Shown here: piece by piece, positions 39,994 to 51,146 of the stretch | Numbering within the stretch: the stretch's first letter is position 1 | Layout: each line of letters begins with the position of its first letter | Assembly (NCBI GenBank): GCA_905221605.1 | Contig: CAJNDS010001480.1 | Span: 1 to 64,000, forward strand | Source: Symbiodinium natans | Lineage: Eukaryota; Sar; Dinophyceae; Suessiales; Symbiodiniaceae | Direction of reading: 5' to 3' | DNA: 64,000 nt | Program-made: the position numbers and the translations under genes | Notes under the pieces: generated by a model | Told to the model about the DNA's origin: nothing | What the model saw: only the letters and a program-made list of their open reading frames with translations | Databases searched by the model: none

Positions 39994-40138
39994 GTACCCT
40001 TTTCCTTTTCCCTTTTTTGGTTCTGGTTCCCCTAAACCCTAAACCCTAAACCCTAAACCCTAAACCCTAAACCCTAAACCCTAAACCCTAAACAAAAAAG
40101 TGTGCCCTTACTTATAATATGCTTCCTGGGCTACTAAG
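39979..40138. mobile_element. MITE family M3 with internal CCCTAAA array
   Basis: CTTGGTAGCCCAGAGGTACC at the left, CCTGGGCTACTAAG at the right. The interior CCCTTATA segment of other copies is replaced by a CCCTAAA array (40031-40093). Confidence 0.7.
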
Positions 40139-40189
40139 GAAAGCCGTGGATGCGGTGGAGTCTGGCTTCTAGTTCGAGATTGGTTTAGG

Positions 40190-40345
40190 GCTTATAGGGT
40201 TTAGGGTTTAGGGTTTAGGGTTTAGGGCTTAGGGTTTAGGGCTTAGGGCTTAGGGCTTAGGACAGGGTTCAGGGTTTAGGGTGTAGGGTTTAGGGTGTAG
40301 GGTTTAGGGTTTAGGGTTTAGGGGTTTAGGGCTTCGGACTTAGGG
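40190..40345. repeat. TTTAGGG/CTTAGGG array
   Basis: G-strand heptamers with blocks of CTTAGGG. Confidence 0.9.
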
Positions 40346-41019
40346 TTCAGGGTTGTTGAGGTTTAAGGTCGAGGGCCCAGGGTTCAGGCTCATAGGGCTT
40401 ACATAGAGGGCTGAGGATTGAGAATTCAGGCTTTGGTTCAGTGTGAGTGGGAAGCAGCTGCCCTTGGCTGCTGCTCCTCATGCGCTCCTCCTCCCCTCGC
40501 AACCTCGATGTCATTCTGCTCAGCGCCTTCAATATTTGTTCCCCTAAACCCTAAAAACCCTAAAAACCCTAAAAAGACTAAGAACCCTGAGTGCCAACGC
40601 ACTTTGCTAGACCAGTGCTGTCGGATGTTCTTGACTACCCGGGGCCCTAAGCACTCAACAATCCTAAGCTTTAATTGTTCTTGGTAGCCAGTGGTACCCT
40701 TTTCCCTGTTTTTGGTTCTGGGTTCCCTTATACAGTAACCCTAAACCCCCCGTGACCCTAAACCCGAAAAAGGGTGCCCTCATCATCAGATGGTTGCTGC
40801 GCTACCAAGTGTTTAAAGCCCTAAACGTTCCCACCAGGGACTCAAGGGTTTTGGCTTCGTGCAGGGTGCGGAGTGATCAATTTTATGGCACCCCTAGGAT
40901 CCTGTACTTTATTTACTTTATATAAACCCAAGAGATTACTAGAATTATAGTATTCTTTATGTAGGTTCTAAAGGGAAGAGTAGTATTACGGTGTATATCA
41001 CCTTGTTTACAAGTGCCAG
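40346..41019. other. Unassigned with M3 copy and an AT-rich hairpin region
   Basis: 40430-40545 is open in two frames (Ala/Leu-rich) without clear splice sites. M3 copy 40680-40809. 40880-41010 is AT-rich with TAGTATTCTTTA/TAGTATTAC pieces and no heptamers. Confidence 0.45.
40680..40809. mobile_element. MITE family M3
   Basis: CTTGGTAGCCAGTGGTACCC at the left and GGTTGCTGCGCTACCAAG at the right; one internal CCCTAAA seed. Confidence 0.7.
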
Positions 41020-41070
41020 CATCCCGACTCCGCCCCGTACGCTTCCAACGCCCGCTGTACCAAACCCCTG
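41020..41070 (+). CDS. Candidate internal exon
   Basis: Acceptor AAGTGCCAG, donor CCCCTG|GTGAGC. 17 codons, HPDSAPYASNARCTKPL, phase 0 at both ends. Confidence 0.55.
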
Positions 41071-41515
41071 GTGAGCCCTGCCGAAACGGGTTTAGGGTTT
41101 AGGCTTTGGGGTTTAGGGATTAGGGTTTAGGGTTAAGGTTTAGGGTTTAGGGTTCAGGGTTCAGGGTTTAGAGTTTGGGGTTTAGGGTTTAGGGTGACCT
41201 ATACACTACAGGAACCCTATAGCCTAAAGCAAAAAACCCTAAACCCGAATCCCTAAGCCCTAAACCGTAACCCTAAACCCGAAACCCTAAAGCCAAAATC
41301 CACAAAACTCTAAACCCTGTACCGTGGCCCTAAACCATAGTAGAACCCGAAGCCCTATGCACCCCAAACCCCTGAACCCCTTAAAGCCCAGAACCCTAAG
41401 CCCTAAACCCTAAAACCTAAACCCTAAACCCTAAGCCCTAAACCCTAAACCCGAAGCCCTGAACCCTAAGCCCTAAACCCTAAGCCCTAAGCCCTAAGCC
41501 CTAAGCTTCCTTCAG

Positions 41516-41579
41516 GTGGCATTGGCATCGCGCAGCTGTTTAAGCACTTCAAGATCCTCCTCTGCGCTTTTGGGATAGG
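41516..41579 (+). CDS. Candidate internal exon, hydrophobic
   Basis: Acceptor GCTTCCTTCAG; GIGIAQLFKHFKILLCAFGI, donor ATAGG|GTTTAGGG. CCCTAAG/CCCTAAA left, TTTAGGG right. Confidence 0.5.
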
Positions 41580-41604
41580 GTTTAGGGTTTAGGGTTTAGG
41601 GTGC

Positions 41605-41728
41605 TACAGGGTGGGGCCCCCTTACTATACTAACTGTAGTTAAGGGACTTGTAACCTAACTTAGGGTCCTTATAACCCAATTTAGGGCCCTTATAACTCT
41701 ACTTATAACTAGGGGGCCCCACCCTGTA
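41605..41728 (-). mobile_element. M1 MITE, copy 10
   Basis: Full length, reverse orientation, 26 bp after the preceding exon's donor and inside repeat sequence. Confidence 0.9.
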
Positions 41729-41836
41729 GGGTTCAGATTTCAGGGTTTTCGGGTTTTGGGTTTAGGGTGGTAAGGGTTCAGGTATTGGGTTTAGGTTTTG
41801 GGGTTCAGGTGTCAGATCCTTAGGGTTTAGGTTGTA

Positions 41837-41918
41837 GGGTTTAGGGTTTAGGGTTTAGGGTTTAGGGTTTAGGGTTTAGGGTTTAGGGTTTAGGGTTTAG
41901 GGTTTAGGGTTTAGGGTT
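41837..41918. repeat. Internal telomeric array (TTTAGGG)n
   Basis: Near-perfect G-strand heptamers. Confidence 0.95.
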
Positions 41919-41995
41919 TCAGGGTTTCAGGGTTTAGGGCCAGGGGTGGTTCGGGTTTAGGGTGTAAGGTTGAACTTCCGTCCTCCCTTCCTTCG

Positions 41996-42105
41996 TTGGT
42001 AGCCCGGCGGTACCCTTTACCCTTTTTCGGGTTCAAGGTTGCCTTTATAAAGTAACCAACCAAAAAAAAGGTACCCTTATTCTAATATGGTTACTGGGCC
42101 CACTC
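41996..42105. mobile_element. MITE family M3
   Basis: GTTGGTAGCCCGGCGGTACC at the left, GGTTACTGGGCCCA at the right; interior CCTTTATAAAGTAACC. Confidence 0.65.
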
Positions 42106-42428
42106 AACTCAGAACCCTGAGCCTGAAACCGCCCTAACTCACCCCCACCGCCAACACCAAAGCTACCGTTAACACTAGAGCTAGACCCTAGACCCTGCAA
42201 CTCCAAAGCCGAAAGCCCCCACAGGCACTAATCGTGTTCAGGTTTCAGGGTTCAGGTTTAGGGGTTTTTCTGGTTTAGGGGTTTAGGGTTTGGGGTTTAG
42301 GGTTTAGGGTTTGGGGGTTTATGGGTTTTGAGTTTAGGGTTTCGGGCTTGGGGTTTAGGGGTTTAGGGGTTTACGGTTTGGGGTTTGGGGTTTAGGGTTT
42401 AGGGTTTAATACATGCTTGTGTGCGCAG

Positions 42429-42491
42429 CGGAGGATCCTCCCACACTTCTACTTGAGCCTCGGCCTTGCTCGGTTGGGGAAAGCCCTAAGG
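42429..42491 (+). CDS. Candidate exon
   Basis: Acceptor GTGTGCGCAG; frames RRILPHFYLSLGLARLGKAL or AEDPPTLLLEPRPCSVGESP, donor CTAAGG|GTTTAGGG. G-strand repeats on both sides. Confidence 0.45.
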
Positions 42492-43122
42492 GTTTAGGGT
42501 TCAGGGTTCAGGGTTCAGGTTCAGGGTTCAGGGTTCAGGGCTTTGTGTCTGGGGTTCAGGGTTTTGGCTTTGTGGTTTTAGGGTGCAGGGTTTCGTGTTT
42601 GGGGTTCAGTTTCGGGTCTTAGAGTTTAGGGTGTAAAGAGGTCTCCTGAATAGAGGCTTTCCGTCATGAAGGTCCGGGGCCTCTCGAGCTTGCGGGTTTT
42701 TAGGGTTTAGGGTCTATAGGGTTTAGGGTTTAGGGTTTAGGGCTAGCGAGGCCGTAGGAGGAAGGCTGAATTTTGGTTTGCCGGGGTTTCCGCGGGATGG
42801 CTCCAGGAACGTCAGGATTTGGGTACAGGCGTCTGGGGAGATTTTTAGGGTTTGGGTGCGGTGGGGGTTAGGGGGTCCTGGTGAAGCGCGCCTAAACCCT
42901 TAACCTCTTGAAGCTTTATGCCCTAAACCCAAAACCCTAAACCCTAAACCCTAAACCCTAAACCCTAAGCCCTAAACCCTAAACCCTAAGCCCTAAGCCC
43001 TAAGCCCTAAGCCCTAAGCCCTAAGCCCTAAGCCCTAAGCCCTAAGCCCTAAGCCCTAAACTGAAACCTAACCCCCCCCCCCCAACAACAACAACAGATA
43101 AGAGCCGATGTGCACACTGCAG
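42492..43122. other. Non-genic: repeat variants
   Basis: TTCAGGG repeats to 42615, unassigned 42640-42895, CCCTAAA then a (CCCTAAG)n block 42985-43056, C tract 43071-43083. Confidence 0.7.
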
Positions 43123-43196
43123 GGTGGACGCAGGGCAAGAGCGCGCCCCCAATGGCTCGCAGCTATGGCGCTCCTTGGCGTGCAGGGACGGCATAG
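43123..43196 (+). CDS. Candidate terminal exon
   Basis: Acceptor CACACTGCAG; WTQGKSAPPMARSYGAPWRA then GTA and TAG. CCCTAAG array left, TTTTAGGG-type repeats right. Confidence 0.45.
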
Positions 43197-44199
43197 AAGA
43201 GTTGAGGGCTTTGGGGGGTTTTAGGGTTAGTTGGTTTAAGTTTAGGGTTTAGGGTTTGGGGTTTAGGGCGTAAAGGTTTAGAGTATGGTTTAGGTCCCAA
43301 ACCCCCTAAACGCTGCTGTACAACCTGGCACCCATCGGGGTCCAAGGGTCCTGTTCTGTTTTCAACTGCAGGGTTTGTTCTTCGGGCGGTTTAGGGTTTA
43401 GAGTTTAGGGTTTAGGGTTTAGGGTTTAGGGTTTAGGGTTTAGGGTTGAGGCTGGGGTGTGGGGTGTGGATTGCCGTGCTTAGATTCCTGGCTTGTGGGC
43501 CGGGTTTCGACATTTCGGGGCTTCAAGGACGCTCCTTCACAAGTCAAGCTGACAACAGCGTGTGCAGCTTCAGCCTATGGGCATTTCCACCACCAATTGG
43601 GGGGGGGGGGGGGGGTTAACCCCGACCAAATGTGCACCCCGAAGAATCCTTATCATCCTTATCACGGGAATCCCCCAAACGGGTCCTCCGACTTTGTGAA
43701 GTCGGAAATCCCCACCCTAAACCCTAAACCCTAAACCCTAAACCCCAAACCCCAAACCCTAAACCCCAAACCCTAAACCCTAAACCCTAAACCCTAAACC
43801 CTAAACCCTAAACCCTAAACCCTAAACCGAATACAAGAGGTAGTTGTGAGGCTCAGGGTTCCAGTGCGTGTAGTTATCTTCCCAGCATGCTTGCCACAGG
43901 CGTTTAGTTTTTAATTTCGTGTTTTGGGATTTAGGGTTTAGGGTCCTAAACCCTGAACCCTACACCCTACACTCTAAACCCTAAACCCTATACCCAGGAT
44001 CGCTTGCATCGCCAGCCCTAGTCCCTCCGACGCTGCTGTTTAGCTACGGGATCATACACCAGTGCCCCCCCCCCCCCCCCCCAAATATGACCCAAACAAG
44101 CTAAACCCAAAACCCTAAACCCTAAACCCGAAACCCTAAGCCCTAAACTGCACTGAAAGTAGTCAGCTCCTTACTTTGGTATCTTTCCGTACCCATGAG
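43197..44199. other. Non-genic: telomeric arrays and poly-G/poly-C
   Basis: TTTAGGG 43388-43446, G tract 43600-43616, CCCTAAA/CCCCAAA 43714-43829, C tract 44066-44082. An ORF at 43459-43734 has no splice signals I trust. Confidence 0.6.
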
Positions 44200-44294
44200 G
44201 CGAGTACGTGCTGCATGGCGGCGGCATCGAGTGCCGCATCCGTGAGGAGTCTCTGCTACAGACCCTAAAGGCTGCGTGTACAGAGAGACCCTAA
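44200..44294 (+). CDS. Candidate terminal exon
   Basis: Acceptor CGTACCCATGAG; EYVLHGGGIECRIREESLLQ then TLKAACTERP and TAA inside CCCTAAA. Protein-like; a donor could instead precede the end. Confidence 0.5.
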
Positions 44295-45091
44295 ACCCTA
44301 AGCCTGAAAAGCCCTAAACTTGGATGACCAACGTACTTACTAGTTCAATTTGGGTGCTGATCTAAGTATCTACGACCACATGGATCCATAATTTTTGTGG
44401 TTTCGGGGTTTCAGCATGTAGGATTCCACATACCCAGCTAAGGCCCCTCTCCAATAGAACAGTGCCCCTTTCTAAGGCACCTGGGAAACGAGGGCCTGAC
44501 TGTATCAATTTCGCGGTATCGAATTCTGTATAGCCTAAACCCCCTTGTGGAGCAAGGCCAATGAAGGCCGCCAATGATAGCGTTGTTAAGGGAGGGGGGT
44601 TCAAGGGCGGTTTCGGGTTTTAGGGTTTCGGGTATGTAACCCAAGATTCCCTAATATTCCCCCAGTACTCCCTAAGGCTCCCTAAGCTTCCCTAAGGTTC
44701 CCTACATACAAACGAAGGTCGTGGCACAGGCTTTCGGTTTGAGGGCTTTATGTGGCCTTTTTTGGCCAAGACTTTGTTGTTTATACTCTTTGAGTTCAAT
44801 CTTTCATTTCTTTCCAGCTGCGGTTCAGGGTTTAGGATTTAGGTTTAGGGTTCAGGGTTTAGGAATAAGGGTTAGGATGAACACCTTCGATTTTAGACCC
44901 GAATCCCTAGGCCTAAAACACGAAGCCCCCGGGCCTCCCTCGGTCCTGAACCTCTAAGCTCTAAACCTCAGCCAGGAGGGGAGGAGTGAGGCCAATATGA
45001 GCGAACAGGGGGGGGAGGAGGATTCACGACGCCCTGTGGATGGTGCTTCTTCTGCAAGAGGCAATCACACTGGAGCCGTTCTTTCTTCCAG
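44295..45091. other. Unassigned, with inverted M8 remnant
   Basis: M8 remnant 44634-44710 (TCCCTAAGGTTCCCTACATA). Few heptamers. Open frames here lack clear splice sites; not called. Confidence 0.45.
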
Positions 45092-45195
45092 GCGCCATGA
45101 GGCACTTCGTCTATATCACAAGGCGACATGGGGGCCCTCTGGAGAATGGCCCGGAACCATGTGGCCGGAGCAATCGAAATGGTCCAGTCATATGA
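45092..45195 (+). CDS. Candidate exon, frame uncertain
   Basis: Acceptor CTTTCTTCCAG; one frame AMRHFVYITRRHGGPLENGP then to TGA. A longer frame is open over 44997-45290. Composition suggests coding, but the frame is not resolved. Confidence 0.35.
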
Positions 45196-45935
45196 CTCTG
45201 CAAGCCCAGGGCAGAGAAAATCGAGATCAGGTTTTCAGTTCCAGAGCTCTGCAAGCTGCAGTCCTGAATGGACAGGGGTTCAGGGTTTAGGGTTTAGGGT
45301 TTAGGGAGGGAACCGGGCACATGTGGCCACGAGACTGAAGTTTCTTCCAAAGAGGTTTAGGGTGCAAGGGTTGTGGGTTATCGGCTTAGCCTGCAAACCC
45401 CTATTCGACCAAGCCTCCAAAACCTCAACATTCAGATGTGATGGGCAAACTCCACTGAAGGCCGGGGTTTAGGGTTTTTTCTCCTTTCGCCTAAAAGAAA
45501 AAGAGACCTGTTCAGGGATTCTAGAGGGACATGAATATAAGCGCCCCCTCCCGCCCCACCCCAAGAACGTAGGCTTTTTGGGCTGCAGGTAGGGTTGTTA
45601 AAATGCCCCAAATCCGGAGAGCCCTGATGCTCTTAGAACATTCAAACTCGGCAAGCCACTGCACCTCCCCCCCAGCCCGAGTGGAAACCCGAGATCCGGA
45701 AAAGTTGGGGCTTTTGTGGTGTATAGGGTGTGAGGGTTAGGATGTAGCGTTCGGGTTGAGGGTCGAACTTTGTGACCCAAACAGTACCCAGCTGAACCTG
45801 TTTTTTTTTTTGTTGCCTGGGAGTTGGGACAGCACCCTAAACCTCAACCCTCAGACCTACTCCCTAAATCCCAAGACTTTCCGCGTGCGCGTGAAGCCCT
45901 ACACCCATCATCCGAAACCCTTAAGGACGGCCCAG
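45196..45935. other. Unassigned
   Basis: Short TTTAGGG block at 45283-45305, otherwise mixed sequence with no exon I trust. Confidence 0.4.
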
Positions 45936-45993
45936 GACTTCTGCCCCAACTTCCTGGAACTGCCACTTGCCTCCAATCTGGGGTCTATTTGGG
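45936..45993 (+). CDS. Candidate exon
   Basis: Acceptor CGGCCCAG; DFCPNFLELPLASNLGSIW to TTTGGG|GTTTAGGG. Followed by a 190-bp TTTAGGG/TTTAGGGG array. The frame is open upstream too. Confidence 0.45.
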
Positions 45994-46188
45994 GTTTAGG
46001 GGTTTAGGGTTTAGGGGTTTAGGGTTTAGGGGTTTAGGGTTTAGGGTTTAGGGGTTAGGGGTTTAGGGTTTAGGGGTTTAGGGGTTTAGGGGTTTAGGGT
46101 TTAGGGTTTAGGGTTTAGGGTTTAGGGTTTAGGGTTTAGGGTTTAGGGTTTAGGGTTTAGGGTTTAGGGTTTAGGGTTTAGGGGTAGG
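45994..46188. repeat. TTTAGGG / TTTAGGGG array
   Basis: 8-bp and 7-bp units mixed on the left, pure TTTAGGG on the right (46097-46188). Confidence 0.95.
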
Positions 46189-46357
46189 GGTCTATTTAGG
46201 GTGAAAGGTTTAAAAGGCTTGAGGGTTTCCGGCTTATGTAGGGTTGATGGTTCAATGGTTTAAAAATGTACCCAAAATCCTCAAGCCCAAGCCCTGGAAA
46301 GGGGTGTAGGGTTCAAGGGTGAGGGTTTAGGGTGTTTAGGGTTTGGGGTTTAGGGTT

Positions 46358-46481
46358 TACAGGGTGGGGCCCCCTAGTTATAAGTAGAGTTATAAGGGCC
46401 CTAAATTGGGTTATAAGGACCCTAAGTTAGGTTATAGGTCCCTTAACTACAGTTAGTATAGTAAGGGGGCCCCACCCTGTA
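46358..46481 (+). mobile_element. M1 MITE, copy 11, in TTTAGGG repeats
   Basis: Flanks GGGTTTA | GGGTTTAGGG; precise TA duplication inside the heptamer. Confidence 0.9.
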
Positions 46482-47091
46482 GGGTTTAGGGTTTAGGGGG
46501 GGGTTCTGATTTCTTGGTTATGGATGTAGGAAATCAGGGTTCAAAGGGTTTCGGGTTTGAAGGTTTGTGGTTTAAGATTTAGAGCTTATAGGATATCAGG
46601 CTTAGGATCTAGGGTCATTTAAAGTTTAGGGTTGATAGGATGTAGGGTTAGGATTTAGGCATTTAGGTTCACAGGGTTCATAGGGTTTAGGGTTTATAGG
46701 GCTTGTGTAGAAAGGGTTGATTCCGTTCGGATTTGGGGTTTGGGGTTTAGGAGTTGAAAGTTTAGGGTGTACATTGATTAGGGCTTAGGGTTTAGGAGTT
46801 CCGGCCCTAAACCCTAAACCCTAAACCCTAAATCTAAAGGTTTCAAGACGTGAGCGACTTGAGCTTGATTTCAGGCTGCTGTTTGGGGGCGTCCTTTGGG
46901 TTTAGGGCTTCCCTAAACCCAAAACCCAAAACCCTCAACCCTAGAGGAGCTGTTTTGGAGGGGCTTTGAGAATTTCAGGGATCGGGTGGAGGATAATTTT
47001 CGGAAGGGGATGGGGGAGAGTCTTCAGAGGGCTTTTAAGCTTCAGAGAGCCTTAGGGTTTAAGACTGTAGGATGTTCAGGGGGGTTTGGGC

Positions 47092-47199
47092 TGGGACGCT
47101 TTCCCTTGTACCAACAGTCCTTAACAGGGATTGTAGAGCTCAGTACTACATGCCATAGTCAGGAAGTAAGGACGGTTAGTATCTGGAGGAACATCCCCA
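47092..47199. mobile_element. MITE family M2, diverged
   Basis: CTGGGACGCTTTCCCTTGTA, CAACAGTCCTTAACAGGG at the left; TAAGGACGGTTAGTA..GGAACATCCCC at the right. Confidence 0.55.
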
Positions 47200-47558
47200 G
47201 GCTTAGGGTTAACACAGGGCTTTGGGATACTTCGTGTCGTGCTTCAGGTTTTTGGGGTATTCGGGTTTGAGTTCCAGGAAGGAGCCCGGAAGATGCCAAA
47301 CTCTTGGTTTAGGGTTCAGGGTTTAGGGTATCGGGTATAGGATTACTCTCAGGAAGCCCCAAACACTAAACCCCAAACCCTAAACACTAAACCCCAACTC
47401 CGAAAACCCTAAACCCTAAAACCTAAACCCCAAACCCTAAATAATTTCTCGGTGCCGGGGAGGCAAGGGTGTTTCCAGTCTTGACCATGGCCTTGGCTTT
47501 AAACCCGTAAAGCCTCAACCCTAAAGCCTAAACTGCTGGAGTTGAGGCTTTACCCTCA

Positions 47559-47653
47559 GGGTCCATGTACCTCATTATTGTGTACTTGGGTCCGAAAGTC
47601 ACTAAAGAGGGGTACTTTAGGGCCCAAGTATTCCATATTTGGGTACATGGACC
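47559..47653. mobile_element. Palindromic element M7
   Basis: Ends GGGTCCATGTACC and GGGTACATGGACCC with inner TACTTGGGTCC / GGGCCCAAGTA also inverted. Apparently single copy here; short matches near 23290. Confidence 0.6.
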
Positions 47654-48326
47654 CTTAAAGTTATAGGAACCTGACCCGAGGCAGAAGAAGCCTGCGGAAG
47701 GCCTGTGGGAGGTGTTAAGATTTAGGGTTTTGGGTTTAGGGTCTAGGGCCGCAAGCCCGAATACCAGCAGGACCCGAAGCACTAAGCACAACTGTGAAGT
47801 ATCTGAAGTCCGAATTGCTTGGAGACTCAAGGGTTTACAGGCCCAGGAGTTTCAACCGAACTTAGCGCCCACTTCTCAGGCTCTTGAATAGTTTGTGGGA
47901 ATAGTCTGGAAAACTGGGTCCTTGTTGGCTTTAATCTTACGCTTTCGTTATCTTACCCCAACAAGGATTATAAAAAGAAATGATAATTTTAGTCAAACCC
48001 CAGCAGGGACCGAGAAAAAGGAGGGTTCTTCAACTGCACTTATGTTAGCGTGGTACGTACCCCCAAGCCTCCCAAACAAGCATCCCTCTGCGGGGCAGGA
48101 ATTGCGCCTTTACACCCCTAAAACCAGTCTTGGGATGGCTCTGCAATTCTTACAGCTTAGGGTATCAAACAGGATGTCATGTGACCCTAGACCCTGAGCC
48201 CTGAACCCTGAACTCTAAACCCTAACCCTAAACTCCAAACCCCAAACCCCAGAACCCAAACCCCAAACCCCAAACCCCAAACCCCAAACCCCAAACCCCA
48301 AACCCTAAACCCTAAACCCGAGACAG

Positions 48327-48386
48327 CCCAAGCGATTCGATGAGGCTCTTCGGGCTACGACAGCCGAGAGGCCAGCCGTAATTTAG
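48327..48386 (+). CDS. Candidate terminal exon
   Basis: Acceptor CGAGACAG after (CCCCAAA)n/CCCTAAA; PKRFDEALRATTAERPAVI then TAG. Confidence 0.45.
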   Translation, partial: PKRFDEALRATTAERPAVI

Positions 48387-49627
48387 GGGCCTTGATGATT
48401 AGGGTTTAGGTTTTAGGGTTTAGGGTTTGGGGGGGCCATTAAAGGGTTTCCTTTACACAAAACCAGAGGTTTAGGGTTTGGGGTTTCGGGCTTGGGGTTT
48501 GCGCCCAGTTTTAGGGTTTTAGGGTTTCTTTACACAAAACCACGGTGGGGGAGGGGGTGCCCTTGAGCTGCCCAGGTTACTCTGAGACTTAGCGGACTGT
48601 AGGAGTAGTGTTTTTTAGTTTTGGTGGGGGTTCGATGGTCTATCTCAGAGTATCCTTGAAAAGGGTTTAAGCATGCCATGCATAAAGGTAGACTTCATTG
48701 TGCTTTAAGGATATATAAGGCACTTTTGGTTGGCTTTCGCTTTGTTGTGCGGTTCGATGGCCCCAAATCCCAAAACAACCTTAAACACTTATTCCTTATA
48801 GTGTCCCACATCCGTACCTCTAAATGACTCAACGCCTATATCCCTGCACGCTAAACCTTCAGCCCTAAAGCCTACACACTAAACCCTAAACCCTATAGTG
48901 CCAGGCCTCTTGCACGCATGATGTAGTCGAGTCCCGACTCAGCCAAGAGATGTTGGAAAGAACCCAAGGTATAGTGTAGGGATTAGGGAGTCAGGGTTCG
49001 CTTGAAACAGGCAACCCTTGGTACAGGGTTTAGGGTTTAGGGTTTAGGGTTTAGGGTTTAGGGTTTAGACCCACACAGGTTGGAGGTCTGACTTTTTCCG
49101 GGGAGATGTTCAGCTCTTCCTTGTGCGATTCGTGCTTTCTTGGGACCCTAAACCCTAAACCCTAGACCCTAAACCGTAAACCGTAAACCCTCAGTTTCTT
49201 GCTTGCTGTCTATGCATGTGTATATGGGGTTTCGAAAAAAAGGGGTACCTTATTCAGGGATCCTTGTTATATGGGAATCCTTCTATTTGGGGGGTCTATA
49301 CTCAGGGGGGCCCCCCTCATTTTCGCCAACCCCCATACGGGCAGGTTTTTATCTTCACGACGTAGCTTTCATTTTTTGCAGCTGTTCCTACCCATCTACG
49401 CACGTACGTATGCACACATGTTTGCTGTACATACCGGCGCATTCATACACACACACATATCTGCGCACAAGCGTCCATACAAGCATACACGCCTAGACAG
49501 TTGTAAGCCATGAGGCAACGCCGCCCTCCATCCAAGCACTTAAGCATCGCTTAAGCCATCTTAAGCCCATCATCCATGAAAACCCTAAACCCGAAACCCT
49601 AAACCCTAAACCCTAAACTCCTCATAG
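48387..49627. other. Unassigned with telomeric blocks
   Basis: TTTAGGG 49026-49068, an M6-like remnant with GGGGTACC..GGGGGGCCCC (49232-49345), an ACAC/ATAC-rich stretch 49385-49490, CCCTAAA 49580-49618. No firm exon. Confidence 0.5.
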
Positions 49628-49699
49628 GCTGAACTTGCGATGTGCTCCACAAGATCGGATCCTCACCTTGGCGATCTCCTGCATTCTGATGGCAAGTGG
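49628..49699 (+). CDS. Candidate exon
   Basis: Acceptor CTCCTCATAG; LNLRCAPQDRILTLAISCIL then MAS; donor AGTGG|GTAGTAGAGG, or stop TAG at 49701. CCCTAAA left, TTTAGGG right. Confidence 0.45.
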
Positions 49700-49703
49700 G
49701 TAG

Positions 49704-50251
49704 TAGAGGGTTTAGGGTTTAAGGTTTAGGTTTTAGGGTTTTGGGGCTACAACAGATGGGGGTCTTCGTGGTGTTCGATTCAAGTTCCCTTTCACGCGGG
49801 CCTGTGAAGCCCTGCGCCCCAAACGCTTCAGGGGTGCACCCATAGGGCTTTCGGGGTAATGGAGGAGTCTGTTTAGGGCCTAGGGGGTTTAGGGTGTCTA
49901 GGGTGTAGCATTGGTCAGCTGAACAGAGTCACATAAAGACAGGCTTACCCCAAGACCGCCCGACTGCTACTCAACACGAGGCAAAGCCAGAACCAGACCA
50001 GAACCGAGCCAAACCAAGTTCCTACACTGCGCCCCTCACCCCCCCTCCCTTTAAAGCGTTCTCGTTTCGTGGGGGAAAGAGTTTAGGGTTTAGGGTGTCG
50101 GGTGTAGGGTTTCGGGTTAGGGTTTTGGGTTTAGGGTTATAATCCCTATTAAGGGCTGTTAGGGTGATACGGGGGAACATCCCAGCCCTAAGCCAAGAAC
50201 CCTAAACCCTGACTTAAGCGGCCCTAATTTCCCCCCGACGTACGATGCAAG
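49704..50251. other. Non-genic
   Basis: TTTAGGG variants, unassigned 49750-50080, and the right half of an M2 element (50137-50184). Confidence 0.5.
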
Positions 50252-50313
50252 GAAAGGGACGCGCTGCATCAACATCCTGGATGACGAGCGCCTGGCCCTG
50301 GAAGTCGATGAGG
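50252..50313 (+). CDS. Candidate exon D1 (pairs with 51870)
   Basis: Acceptor ACGATGCAAG; KGTRCINILDDERLALEVDE, donor GATGAGG|GTTTTTGG. Ends with one base of a Gly codon that the island at 51870 can complete. Confidence 0.55.
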
Positions 50314-50689
50314 GTTTTTGGGGCTTAGTGTTTAGGGTTAGGGCTTAGGGTTTAGGGTTTAAGGTTTCGGGTTTAGGGTTTAGGGTCAATGCATGTTTTC
50401 AGGCTTTGGGCGCCAAATTCCACAAAAGCTCTCTGGACCTCAGGCTCTGGCTGTCGTTTATTTAAAGTCTGGGGTGTTCAGGGTTTAGGGTTTAGGGTTT
50501 AGGGTTTAGGTCATGGTTGGGCGGACTTCGACAGGAGCTGCGACGGCTGAAGTCAGGGATTTAAGGTGTGGGGTTTGGCGTTCAGCGCACCAGCCACTCC
50601 CAAAAGAAACAAAAGTTGCACACGAACACGGGATAATTCAACATAGACCAGCCCCGAAACCCTTAACCCTAAAACCTAAACCCTAAACC

Positions 50690-50855
50690 CTAAATTACTA
50701 AACCCTAAACCCTAAACCCTAAACCCTAAACCGTAAACCCTAAACCCTAAACCCTAAACCCTAAACCCTAAACCCTAAACCCTAAACCCTAAACCCTAAA
50801 CCCTAAACCCTAAACCCTAAACCCTAAACCCTAAACCCTAAACCCTAAACCCTAC
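50690..50855. repeat. Longest CCCTAAA array in the window
   Basis: More than 20 C-strand heptamers with one CCGTAAA variant. Confidence 0.95.
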
Positions 50856-51146
50856 ACGCCCCCCAAACCCTAAGCCCCTCAATCCCGAGGCTGGCGCAGG
50901 CTGCAGACCCCCTACAGCGAGCCTTGCTGACAGCTGCGCCTTGCCCCATGCGTCTAGAATCCCTAAACCATGGGTTTAGGGTTTAGGGTTTGGGGTTTGG
51001 GGTTTAGGGTTTCGGGTTTAGGGTTTAGGGTTTGGGGTTTGGGGTAGCATCTTACATTGTTAAGGGGTACTTAAGCTCAATAAGGTTTTTAAACTTTTTG
51101 GCTTGTCATACCGTCCCAACCATGAAGTTGTAGCCAATTTTTCACC

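Larger units (their letters stand above)
46482..48326. other. Non-genic: variants, M2 and M7 MITEs, unassigned
   Basis: GGGTTTATA-like degenerate repeats 46540-46720, CCCTAAA 46804-46835, M2 47092-47199, M7 47559-47653, and (CCCCAAA)n 48238-48303. ORFs at 46986 and 47895 have no supporting splice signals. Confidence 0.55.

Noticed and set aside
46000-46190. CRISPR-like regular repeat
   Set aside because: Contiguous 7-8 bp units without spacers; a microsatellite-type array.
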